The notes beneath the pieces were generated by a model that searched no databases, was not told the origin of the DNA, and saw only the letters and a list, made by a program, of their open reading frames with translations. Positions 29,501-37,500 of a stretch of 64,000 nucleotides of DNA are shown piece after piece (the stretch's first letter is position 1; each line of letters opens with the position of its first letter). This DNA comes from Candidatus Angelobacter sp. Gp1-AA117 (lineage in GTDB: Bacteria > Acidobacteriota > Terriglobia > Terriglobales > Acidobacteriaceae): the NCBI GenBank assembly GCA_003223515.1, contig QHVI01000014.1, positions 86,891 to 150,890 on the forward strand, given 5' to 3'. A program made the position numbers and the translations under genes.

Positions 29501-30292
29501 CTGCAAAGCGGGGCGCGGGTAATCGGCTGGAAGCTGAAGCGGCGCAATAGTACCGCCAAGCTGATGCCGCCAGTATTGAAGCTCCTGCTCCAGAAAATCT
29601 CCTTCAAGCTGTTCCCGCTGCCAGATGGCATAGTCGGCATACTGGATAGGAAGAGGCTGAAGGGCGGGAGAACCTCCGGCGAGCAAGGCTTCATAAAACG
29701 CACCAGTCTCTCTGATGAAGATATCCAGCGACCATCCATCAGAGATGATGTGGTGCATGGTGAGCAGCAGGAGGTGGTCTTCCGGGCCCAGCCGCAGAAG
29801 ATGGGCGCGCAACAGCGGCCCGCGCTGCAGATCAAATGGGCGGCGCGCCTCTTCACTGGCGAGCTGATGCGCCTGGTGTTCTTGCTCCAACTCTGGCAGA
29901 TGAGTCAGCTCAGTAACAGTGATGTGTAAGCCGGCGCCTTCGGCAATCCGCTGCACCGGCTTGCCATTTTCTTCATGGAAGGTGGTGCGCAGTGTCTCGT
30001 GCCGCTGGGCAACGTGATTCAGGCTGGCTTCGAGTACGGCTGCATCGAGTTTTCCCTTGAGCCGCACCGGATGAGGAAGGTTGTAAAAAGGCGAGCCCGG
30101 CTCCAGTTGATCAAGAAACCAGAGTCGCTGCTGCGCGAAAGAGAGCGGCAACTGGGAATAGTTCTTCCTCTTCTCAGGCGTGATTGCCTGCGACGTTGGA
30201 CGGATGCCTTCCTGCTCCAGCCACTGCTCAAGCAGCTTACGCTTCTCGTGAGCGAGCTGGTCTGGGGTAAGGAGATTGCCTATATCAGCCAT
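20501..30292 (-). CDS. Nonribosomal peptide synthetase, three modules with an atypical C domain
   Basis: 3263 aa: C1 (HHIISDGWS near residue 182), A1 (YTSGSTGQPKG near 658), T1 (LGGDS near 1052), C2 (SEPFLDGWS near 1255), A2 (near 1724), T2 (SGGHS near 2105), C3 (HHIVSDGWS near 2301), A3 (near 2778), T3 (CGGHS near 3180). The A1 code is DFWNIGMVH(K), the classical threonine code. A2 reads DMFSLALSY(K), probably a small residue; A3 reads DAEHSGMIT(K), unassigned. In C2 both His of HHxxxDG are replaced (Ser-Glu), while the DG and the rest of the fold are kept. Lying right after a Thr module, it may be a dehydrating or modified-amino-acid type C domain giving dehydrobutyrine; this is inference. 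It is followed with a four-base overlap by the one-module NRPS and preceded by the aminotransferase. Confidence 0.95.
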   Translation of the reverse strand: MADIGNLLTPDQLAHEKRKLLEQWLEQEGIRPTSQAITPEKRKNYSQLPLSFAQQRLWFLDQLEPGSPFYNLPHPVRLKGKLDAAVLEASLNHVAQRHETLRTTFHEENGKPVQRIAEGAGLHITVTELTHLPELEQEHQAHQLASEEARRPFDLQRGPLLRAHLLRLGPEDHLLLLTMHHIISDGWSLDIFIRETGAFYEALLAGGSPALQPLPIQYADYAIWQREQLEGDFLEQELQYWRHQLGGTIAPLQLPADYPRPALQKYRGAQSHLELTRGFIEQVTALARSNDITLFMFLLAGYKLLLHRYSGQEDIVAGSPIANRTRPEIEELIGYFANTLALRSDLSGDPTVEELLARVRETALGAYAHQDIPFEKLLEDLQPPRDPSRQPVFQAVFALQNLPSSGYTLPNLAITPVDIDTGTSKFDLTLIAQESSAGLSCTLEYNTDLFSRSTASRLLDHFHNLLRGMVENPKGRISEIPLLGNAEKAQLVKTCRRRSEYTVSTSLVELFEAGVKLHPEARAAGFGEQWLTYKDINERANQLAHYLLAEGIGPEMLVGILAERTLDLVISILGILKTGAAYLPLDPAYPPERLDFMLHDSGAAAVLVQKDLRDRLASAEVKTICLEDERETIAREDRANPAQAIIPGQAAYVIYTSGSTGQPKGVVVSHANVVRLFQATQEWFNFRADDVWTLFHSCAFDFSVWELWGALLYGGRLVIVPYWVTRSPDVFLDLLIKEKVTILNQTPSAFRQLIEAEGALPYRPQLALREVIFGGEALDFVMLKPWLERHPDCPRLVNMYGITETTVHVTWRPVSKQETAPPKESRIGVAIPDLEIYILDRHMLPVPPAVAGEIFVGGAGVARGYLRRPELTAERFVPNPFATVPGDRLYKTGDLGRYRGADLEYLGRVDQQVKIRGFRIELGEIENVFRQHPQVQDCVAALHQESSGEKRLVLYVAAKNNHLPSSSDLRHFAGSTLPDYMLPASVMYLEALPLTAHGKIDRRGLPVPEHSRPELEESYVPPATDLEKTLAEIWSQVLHLERVGVEDNYFTLGGDSIRSIEVRAHAHARGLDLSIQQLFQYQTIRELAQQLNGAGAAAAPNRVQPFSLLSEEDRQKLPAGLEDAYPLSSLQSGMVFHSEYSADYLIYITTFHLRGRFDLPGLRMAIDYVTRRHPMLRTSFDLTDFSGPLQFVHPGATILIEVEDLRHLTAEEQEAEIARWMEAEKHRSFEWNSVPLLRVHLHRRGEDSFQFSLSEPFLDGWSVASLVTEIFENYSRLIREESIPPAPLRASYADFVALEQQTIASEESRRYWSEKFSDANGSRITGTSLLRQQSGSPRVGRIDVPISHQTSNVLHELAAAEGLSIKSILLAAHCKVISVLSGQSGVFTGLFMNGRPEIEDGEKLIGMFLNILPFKLSLEAENWSELARRVAEEERRLLPHRRYPIQRLQHLYGAENLFDTAFNFTHFHVYQRLLKTGEIEGASLSGTEQTYYALTAQFNLDEALSRITLALDYRELSISPEDVEKAAGYYSRVLSAMADAPFASHEAICFLSQAEQYQLLAQWNHTFMDYPKEQSFLALFEKQAELVPHAPAAIYGEEQLTYRELNERANQLGHHLRSLGVGPETLVGICMQRTNQMTVGLLGILKSGGAYVPLDPQYPAERLKFMLEDTQIRVLVTQSDLKEILPQRVENTVCLDTDWPTISHASTANVHSGLISSNVAYLVYTSGSTGKPKGAAIEHHSTLGLMHWAQLEFGRETLAGVLAASSICFDMSVFEIYVPLSWGGAVIMAENVLQLHTLAAKNKVTFISTVPSAIAELSRLGWVPETTRAVLLAGEVLPEKIVNQIFELTSIEKVWNLYGLSEDTSYTTAALMEKGSNTPVTIGRPIANRQLYVLNQQLQPVPRGVTGELHVSGEGLARGYVNRPELTAERFIPDPFSSEPGVRMYRTGDLVRYRPDARMECLGRIDHQLKIRGYRIELGEIESVLGAYPGVKTNAVVLREDVAGEKQLVAYVVPKEESHPTSSDLRAYLKTKVPDWMAPSAILLIEQMPMTSNGKVDRKALPAPAALRLPEKHFVAPHTFIQELLAGIWRQVLKLEKAGIHDNFFESGGHSLNATQVISRARNVFHIELHVHDLFASPTIAGLAGIVTGKLKDSKLQAPPLLRTARSGPLPLSFAQQRLWFIDRLESGSPFYNIPVAVHLKGELDTAVLEKCVNEIVQRHEILRTSFVQIDREPAQIIVDRLTAPLTITDLTHLSQAEQEQQISLLVHQDVQRAFDLEKPPLLRLNVFRLSPEDHLLLAVMHHIVSDGWSLGIFVHELTELYAAFSAGQASPLPPLQIQYADYAVWQREWLSGDVLDSQLDYWKDRLAGAPPELGLPVYHPYPGRQTYQGRKLTITLSPAITKDIKALAANEGVTLFMALLAAWKILLAQRARQSDLVIGTAIAGRNHSEIEPLIGFFVNTLPLRTDLSGNPSLRDLLHRVRETCLAAYAHQDLPFEKLVEQLQPRRDSVRAPIVQVMFVLENAPLPELRLGSLQISSFPIDSGSAKFELALLVSEDKDTMSCNFEYNTALFEEQTIARMVQDYQAILQQMIAQPALHLHALEEALDHAALHQVLSEFSRSGNRPLPEAAIHQLFEQQAGRTPDVLAIVTVHGRLTYRDLNRRANQLARELQKQGIGVESRVAIFMERSAEMFIAVLAVLKAGAAYVPLNPQHPAERTRFLLSDATPTVLLTQQHLQAMLPAANVKTIAVDAPAKAADDDTANLQVPLSPECLAYVIYTSGSTGNPKGSMVSHRALVNHALQMVELYDLQPGRRMLQFFPLSFDASAEDIFPVFLSGATLVCPADSFAYAPQELLVFCEQHEITTAHLPVVLWHHMTGELSSGKLAVPAHLRMLSVGGESPSLESLAQWSRITGGRVAFRNMYGPTEATITATAWRHDISGPSLEHRTRVPIGRPLQNISIYILNEEMGPVPPGVPGEIHLGGVALARGYLNQAALTAEKFIPDPFSAACGARLYKTGDLGQFSGNGEIEFLGRIDHQIKIRGHRVELEEIERALLQHPAIQDTAVIVHGNGVGDKRLAAYATLKPGQPATLRQVRNYLKERLPDYMLPSWFMVLNSLPLTSSGKLDRKALPIPTNENPGSEQEYFAPRTPVEEIVAAIFAELLQREQVGIFDHFFECGGHSLLAVQLASHLRETFQVEVSLRRIFEGPTVAGIAEALLEDEDERPRVQRRAELMVKLVSVSDDQAESMVAKPLGHEAKEQVS

Positions 30293-30299
30293 GAGTACC

Positions 30300-30362
30300 C
30301 GTTTATCTGTGTCATCTGTGTTGATCTGTAGTGAATATCTTCTTTGCGTCCTTTGCGGTTAA
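30300..30362. repeat. Dispersed ATCTGTGTT / CCTTTGCGGTTA-type repeat
   Basis: The gap between the aminotransferase and the 3263-aa NRPS consists almost wholly of the motif series ATCTGTGTCATCTGTG ... TTTGCGTCCTTTGCGG, matched by CTTTGTGCCCTTTGTGG in the 52.6-52.9 kb gap. Such motifs are, as I recall, widely scattered between genes in soil bacterial genomes. The stop codon of the aminotransferase lies within it. Confidence 0.5.
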
Positions 30363-31573
30363 TCGTCTCTTATGGTTTTCTCCAAAACGTCACACAAAAT
30401 ATCTACATGCTCGAAATCTATGAAGCATGGAAAGGCGACCCGGAGCCAGGGCGACTGGGGATCAATGTTCATGACCAGCGCATGAACGGAATTGCTCTGC
30501 AAATAGGCAGAAAGTTCCGTGGCTGAAAACTTCCAGCGCCTTCCCGGAGAAGGGCAGATGGCGAGCAGCAGCGTGATATCCACACCGCTGTCTTCACCCA
30601 CCACCGTAAATAGGGCTTGAATGCGGTCTACAAATCTGCGGCGCAATCTTCTTGAGTGCTCCCAGAGCTTTTCCATGCCAAGCTTTTTCAGGAAACGCAA
30701 GCTGCTTACCAGACCGGCAAGCATGTGAACGTTTACAGTTGTGGCGGGAAGAGTGCTGTTCCAGGCATCGTAAGGGACCAGTTGGTCCGGTGGCGGATTA
30801 TAGGAGACGATGACCCCGCAGGGTTCCGGCGCCAGCAGCCATTTATGCGCGCTGAATACGTAAGACGCGCATTTCGCAATGCCTCTGGGATTCTGGTTAT
30901 TGCCGGCAGCGTGCGCTCCATCGAGAATAATTTTCAGCGCCAATGGGCTGGTGAATTGGTAAATACGGTCTATGATCCGCTCAACGGGAATGACTGCGCC
31001 GGTTGCATAATTCACCTCGCTCAGAACCAGGGCCGCCGTTTTGGTATCTGCAACGGCTTCCGCAATCTGGCTGATGAGATCATCTTCCTGCTCCTGCCAA
31101 CATCGAAAGAAGTGCTGCGGCGCGCAATGAAGCTGCCACAGTTCGGCCCCGGAGATGGAGACGAACCATTTTGCTACCTCGATCACTGAAGGATGTTCAA
31201 AGGGAGAGATAATAATTCTGCGCGGCTGGCCAGTGCGCGCCAGGGCAACCTCCACCGCCCGGCTGGTGCCTCCCACAAATTCAATGCGGCAACCGCCCGC
31301 CTCAGCAGGATCGAGCAGCAATTCCTTGATGAGTGTGCGGGCCTCTTCCGCCAACTCCAGCAGAAGGCCGGTGGCCCGCGCGCTGCCGGGGACGTACTCC
31401 TGATAGAGATTGACAAGCTGATTGGTTGCATTCCGAATCCAGCGGATCTCAGGCGCTACAGCAAGGCCGTAAAAATTCAGCTTGTCGCCATTGGTGACGG
31501 GAGCAAATACGTGCAGAGCTCCAGGTTCCCTGTAGTCAGCCAACAGCACATCTTCTGCGGGAAGTCGGGTCAT
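30359..31573 (-). CDS. Class V PLP-dependent aminotransferase (SufS / isopenicillin N epimerase-like)
   Basis: 404 aa from ATG 31573. Fold-type I, class V features: VGGTSRAVEVAL near the cofactor phosphate, ILDGAHAAGN with the PLP-binding Asp and His, and SAHKWLLAPEPCG with the Schiff-base Lys. Members act as cysteine desulfurases, epimerases, aminotransferases or C-S/C-N lyases; the reaction here is not evident. No active-site cysteine loop of a typical desulfurase is seen. AGGAG seven bases before ATG 31573 overlaps the TAG stop of the 6413-aa NRPS, so translation is coupled and a tailoring or precursor role in the pathway is likely. The longer frame starting at 31603 would overlap the NRPS and ignore this ribosome site. 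Confidence 0.8.
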   Translation of the reverse strand: MTRLPAEDVLLADYREPGALHVFAPVTNGDKLNFYGLAVAPEIRWIRNATNQLVNLYQEYVPGSARATGLLLELAEEARTLIKELLLDPAEAGGCRIEFVGGTSRAVEVALARTGQPRRIIISPFEHPSVIEVAKWFVSISGAELWQLHCAPQHFFRCWQEQEDDLISQIAEAVADTKTAALVLSEVNYATGAVIPVERIIDRIYQFTSPLALKIILDGAHAAGNNQNPRGIAKCASYVFSAHKWLLAPEPCGVIVSYNPPPDQLVPYDAWNSTLPATTVNVHMLAGLVSSLRFLKKLGMEKLWEHSRRLRRRFVDRIQALFTVVGEDSGVDITLLLAICPSPGRRWKFSATELSAYLQSNSVHALVMNIDPQSPWLRVAFPCFIDFEHVDILCDVLEKTIRDD

Positions 31574-31583
31574 AAAGCTGCTC

Positions 31584-34500
31584 CTACGATTTTGAAACTG
31601 CATTTTGAGCTGCTTCAGTTGCCATTGTTTTGTTCCGGAGAGTCATGACTTCTTCGGGAGACATGGCATTTAATTGCTGAAGAAACTTGGCGATCTTTTC
31701 TGTCTGGCCGGGGCGCGGCTCATATTGCACCGTGAGAGCGGCCAGCCCGGCTACGGTTGGCGTTTCAAAAAAGCCCCTGAGCGGCACCGCTTCAGCCTGG
31801 AAGGTCTCGCGTATCCAGGTGAGCAGGCGCATTGCCAGTAAGGAATGTCCGCCCAGATCGAAAAAATTATCGTGGATGCCGATGCGCTGAATGCGAAGCA
31901 GATCACAACAGGCCTGCGCAATCTGCTCTTCAATCGCGTTCCGAGGCACGACGTAAGAATGCGCAGCGAAAGAGGCGTCCGGCAAAGCCGCAGGCAGCGC
32001 ATTGTAATCAATTTTTCCATTCACCGTGAATGGAATTTGGTCTATCAGGACAATGGAAGGAATCATGTACTCGGGCAGTTTTGATTTCAGGTATTCGCGG
32101 ATTGCATCTGTACTTTGGTGCGATACCACATAAGCGGTCAGGCGTTTTTCTCCTGCGCCGTTGTCTTTGAGGGCCGCGATTGCCTGCAAGATTTCTGGAT
32201 GTTGTGCTAACACAGCTTCAATTTCACCCAACTCAATGCGATAGCCGCGCAGCTTAATCTGCCTGTCAAGACGGCCCAGATATTCGAGGTTGCCATCAGC
32301 GCGCCACCTCACCAGGTCTCCAGTGCGATACAGGCGCGCTCCCGGCATGTGGCTGAAAGGATCCGGCAAGAAACGCTGGGCGGTGAGCGCAGACTGGCCT
32401 ACGTAACCTCGCGCCAGTCCGGCTCCTCCTATAAAAAGTTCACCCGGCACGCCGGGCGGAGCTAATTCACCCCACTGATCGAGCACATAAACCTGTGTAT
32501 TAACGATTGGGCGGCCCAGGAAGGCTGTAGCGATGGGAGAGGATGCCACACATTCGTTAAAAGTGGCATCTATGGTCGCCTCAGTCGGGCCATAAAGGTT
32601 ATATAACTCCACCCACGGCAGCCGCTGGTAGAAGTGGTTGACTAACTCCTGGCTGAGCGCCTCTCCGCCGCAGAACACGCGCTTGAGCGTTTGGCAATGC
32701 GAAATCAGCGGTTGCTCCAGCAGCATGCGCAATTGCATAGGCGTCAATTGCAGTACAGTGATCCCACATTCCTGAACGCACTGTGCCAGGTATTCCGGAT
32801 CCTGCTGGCCTCCGGGACGCGCCATAAGCAGGGCCGCACCGGCCATCAGCGGCGCCCAGAACTCCCACACCGATGCATCAAAGCCGAATGCGGTTTTTTG
32901 AAGCACACGATCGTCGCTGCCGAGCGGGAATTGCTGATGCATCCATATCATGTGATTGTGCAGCCCGCGATGGGTGATGACCACTCCTTTCGGAACACCG
33001 GTTGATCCAGAGGTATAAAGGATGTAAGCGGCATTGTCTTCCGTCACGCTGCTTTGTATCGAGCTGGAAGCCCCAACGGCGGCACTCCAGGAGATTTGAT
33101 CTATGCACTCAATCTCTGCTGATTCCGGAAGGCGGGTTCGCAGAAACTCCTGGGCCAGAATCAGACGCGATTGGGAATCCTGCACGATTGTGGCGAGCCG
33201 GTTGGAGGGCAAGGTGGAATCCAGAGGAACATAGGCAGCCCCGGCTTTCATAATTCCGAGCAGCGCAATTACCAATAGTTCGCTTCGCTCCACGCAGACG
33301 CCAACTGCGACCTCCGGACCAACTCCACGCGCTTTCAAAAAATGCGCCAGTTGATTGGCACGCTGGTGCAGTTCGCGGTAGTTCAACTTTCTTCCTTCAA
33401 ACATCACGGCCAGATTTTCCGGGGTTTCTTTTGCCTGCTGTTCCAGTAACTCCAGCACCGTCTTTTCCGCGGTATAGTCGCGTTTCGTCTGGTTCCAGTC
33501 GAGCAGTATTTGCCGGCGCTCTTCATCACTCAACAATGGAATTTCTGAGATGGGCTGCACCGGGTGGACAAGAATCTCGCGCAGCAACTGCTGGAAATGC
33601 CGCATCATGCGTTCTATGGTGGCTGTCTCGAACAGATCAGTGTTGTACCGGAAAGAGACATGCAGGCCATCAGGACTTTCCCTGATGGCAAGCGTCAAAT
33701 CAAACTGCGCGCTCTGCGTTTCAAGCTCAAGGGGAGAGATTTCTAATCCCGGCAATACAACTTCCTGGATGAGCGTGTCTTCCAGGGCAAACATCACCTG
33801 GAAGAATGGTGTGCGGCCCCGCTCCATCTGCGAAGGCAACTCTTCAACCAGTTTTTCGAAAGGCAGGTCCTGGTGGGCATAAGCGCCGAGGCTGGCTTCG
33901 CGCACCTGATGCAAAAATTCTCTGAAGGCCGGCTGGCCAGTCACTGTGGTGCGCAACACCAGCGTGTTCACAAAGAACCCGATGAGAGACTCGAGTTCCT
34001 GCCGGCTGCGTCCGGCAACCGGCGTTCCTACCGTGAGGTCTGCCTGGTTTGTGTACCGGAACATCAAGACTTTGAGGACCGCCAGCAGCAACATGAACAC
34101 CGTGGAGTTCTCTTTATGAGCCAGCTCTGCCACGGATTCCAGAAGCTGCGTCGGGATGAGAATTGATCTCCTTGCGCCACGGAAGGTCTGTACTTTGGGA
34201 GGCGGAAAATCGGTTGGCAGCTCTGCCGGCGAAAGATCGGACAACTGCTGCCGCCACCAGGAAAGCTCGGGTTGCAGGCGTTCTTCGCAGAGCCACTCAC
34301 GCTGCCAAAGAGCGTAATCAGCATACTGCATGGGAAGAGGAGGCAAGGGGGAAGAGCGGCGGTTGAGAAATGCCTCATAAAGGAGCCTTAACTCCTGCAT
34401 GAAGACGCCGAGTGACCATCCATCTATGATGATGTGGTGCATGATCAGAAGCAGAGCATGGTCGTCTTCCGCAAAACGCACTACATGGAGCCGCAACAAT

Positions 34501-37500
34501 GGACCGCAAGAGAGATCGAACGGCTGCTGCGCTTCTCTGGAGAGCAACTCTCCGCCAGTGGGTTCTGCGTCGTTCAGCGGCAGATGCGCGAGATCAACAA
34601 CCGTCAGAGGCTGACAGGCGGCCTCATGAATCTGCTGCACCGGAACACCCTGCCTGATGGGGAAGGTAGTGCGCAGCACCTCGTGACGGCGCACAATTTC
34701 ATTGAAGCAATCACCCAGGATTCCGGCATTCAGCGGGCCGCGAACGCGGAAGGCAACCGGAACATTGTAGAAATCGCTTGCAGGTTCAAGCTGATGCAGG
34801 AACCAGAGCCGCTGCTGGGAGAAAGAGAGTGGCAAATCATGAGGACGAGCAGCGGGGCAAATTGGGTCAAGAGCCACCACCTGCCCGCTGCTGAGCAGTT
34901 TCTCGACGGCCCGCGCCTGGTCCGCAATGGTGGGTCCTTCAAAAACGCTGCGCAGCGGCAGAGCGACACCCATAACAGTCCGCACGCGGGAGACAATTTG
35001 CAGGGCGAGTAAGGAATGTCCGCCGAGAGCAAAGAAGTTGTCATGAATGCTGAGCTTCTCTCTTCCGAACACCTGCTTCCATATTCCAGCGATTCCCTGT
35101 TCAACAGGAGTGCGCGGCAAGACCAGGCCACCGGGGGTTTCAGAGATTTCGGGCTTTGGCAGCGCTTTATAGTCAACTTTGCCATTCGGAGTTAATGGCA
35201 GCTTCTCCAGAAAAACAAAAGCGGCAGGACTCATGTAATCTGGCACCCGGGTTTTCAGATAGCTGCGCAAATCCGGAATTGCAGGGTCCTCATTTGCCTC
35301 CACGACCACGTAGGCAATCAATGATTTTTCGCGGTCCGCAGTTTCCTGTACTGCTACTACAACATCACGCACAGACAGGTGCTGCCTTAGCGCGAATTCA
35401 ATCTCTGCTGGTTCCACGCGGTAGCCGCGCACCTTTACCTGACGGTCTTTTCTGCCGATGAACTCCAGCGTGCCATCGGCCCGGTAGCGCACCTGATCTC
35501 CACTGCGGTAGAGCCGTTCACCCGCCTGCCCGTATGGATGCGGCACAAACTTTTCGGAGGTAAGCGCGGCATCACCTTCATAGCCGCGCGCTAATCCTGC
35601 TCCTGCGATATAGAGTTCCCCGGCAGCGCCCACTGGAACCGGTTGCATGTCCTGATTGAGCACAAACACCTGCGTATTCCTGATAGGCCGGCCAATGGGC
35701 ACCGTTTCTTCTACCGTGTTTCCTTTTCTCAATCTTTGGCAGCAGGTAAAGGTGGTGTTCTCGGTGGGGCCATAGCCGTTGATCAGCACGCCGTCTGGCC
35801 GCATGGCTTCCAGGTAGCGGCTGACATGATTGACGGAGAGGACGTCTCCTCCGGCAAGCAACTGCCGGACCTGCGCCAGCTTCTCTAATTGCTCATCCAC
35901 CATCAGGTGGAACAGGCCGGCTGTGAGCCACAGCGTAGTTACTCTGTATTCAACCAGAGTGTGCACGATTTCCTCGGCTGAACGTGGTCCTGGCGGCATA
36001 ATCACCAGCCGCCCGCCATTCAACAGGCTGCCCCAGATTTCCAGGGTTGAGAGGTCGAACGCCAGCGGCGCAAACTGCAAGATCACTTCGTCTGTTTCCA
36101 GGCGCGCATAATCATTGTTTTTCACCAGGCGCACCACTCCCCGGTGCGGCACGCTCACGCCTTTGGGCTTTCCTGTGGAACCGGAGGTATAGCTGACATA
36201 GGCCAAGTGCTCGCCGGAAGTGGTCACGCGCGGATTTTCTCGGCTCTCGGCTGCGATGCTCTCCCATTCTTCATCCAAATCCAAAGATATGATCTGCGTT
36301 TGGGGGTTCTGTGAAAGACGTTCGCGCAGATTCTGCTGAGTGGCAATTACTGTAAGGCGGCTCTCGGCGAGCATCACTTGCAACCGCTGTTCAGGCAATG
36401 TTGGCTCTAAGGCAACGTAAACGCCTCCTGCCTTCAGAATGCCCAGCAGAGCTATGATCGTCTCCAGAGAGCGTTCCATGCACACGCCTACGCGGGCTTC
36501 CGGGAGCACACCGCATCGGACCAGATGATGGGCCACCTGATTGGCCTGAGCGTTCAACGCCTCATAGCTCAGCTTCCGATCCTTAAAAACGACTGCAACA
36601 GCCTGAGGAGCGCGAGCTACCTGCTCTTCAAATAACTGTTGGATCGTTATATCGCGTGGGTAGTCAGTTGCAGTGTGGTTCCACTCAACCAGCAACTGCT
36701 GGCGCTCTGCCTCGCTAAGCATTTGCAGATCGCTCACCCGCTGCGTTGAGTCCGTTGCCATATTTGCCAGCAGGTTATTCAGATGGGTCAGCAATCGGGT
36801 AATCGCGTGAGAGTCGAGTCGTCCCGAATCGTATGCCAGTTGCAGCGCCAATTCCTCGCCGGGTTTAACGATGAAGGTCAGTGGATAATTGGTGCTGGCG
36901 CGGGATCGGATGTTGCTGAACCGCAGCTCACCCTTCGCTTCCCGCAAAGAAGCATCTACAGGATAGTTTTCGAAGACAACCAAGGTTTCAAACAATGGCA
37001 GGCCCGGAGAGATTTCGCTCCACTCCTGAATCCTGGAAAGCGGCGTGTAAGCATATTCATCCAGCCGCAACTGCTGTTCCTGCAATTCTTTCAAAACGGA
37101 GATGACGGTTGCATTCGATGCAACACTGGCTCGCACGGGCAGAGTGTTGATGAAGACGCCGACCATGCGCTCAACTCCCGCCAACTCTACCGGACGTCCG
37201 GAAACAGTAACGCCGAACAGCAAATCTTCCTCACCGGAGTAATGCCGGAGCAGGAACGCCCAGGCCGCCTGAATCAGCACATTGAGCGTGACCTGGTGCT
37301 GTTGCGCGAAAGTTTGTAGACGGGCCGTGGATTCGCTCGAAACCGTCAGTTGCTGTTCCGGGTTTCCATCTACGGGGCCAGACTGCGCTGTGGATTCACT
37401 GGGCAGAGGCGTTGCAGTGGAGAAATTCTGAAGCAGCGTTCTCCAATAGGCTTCGGCTTTGGCCAGGTCTTGTTTGCGAATCCAGGCAATGTAATCGCGG

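Noticed and set aside
31574..31603. Upstream start for the aminotransferase at 31603
   Set aside because: It would overlap the NRPS end, whereas AGGAG is perfectly spaced for ATG 31573.
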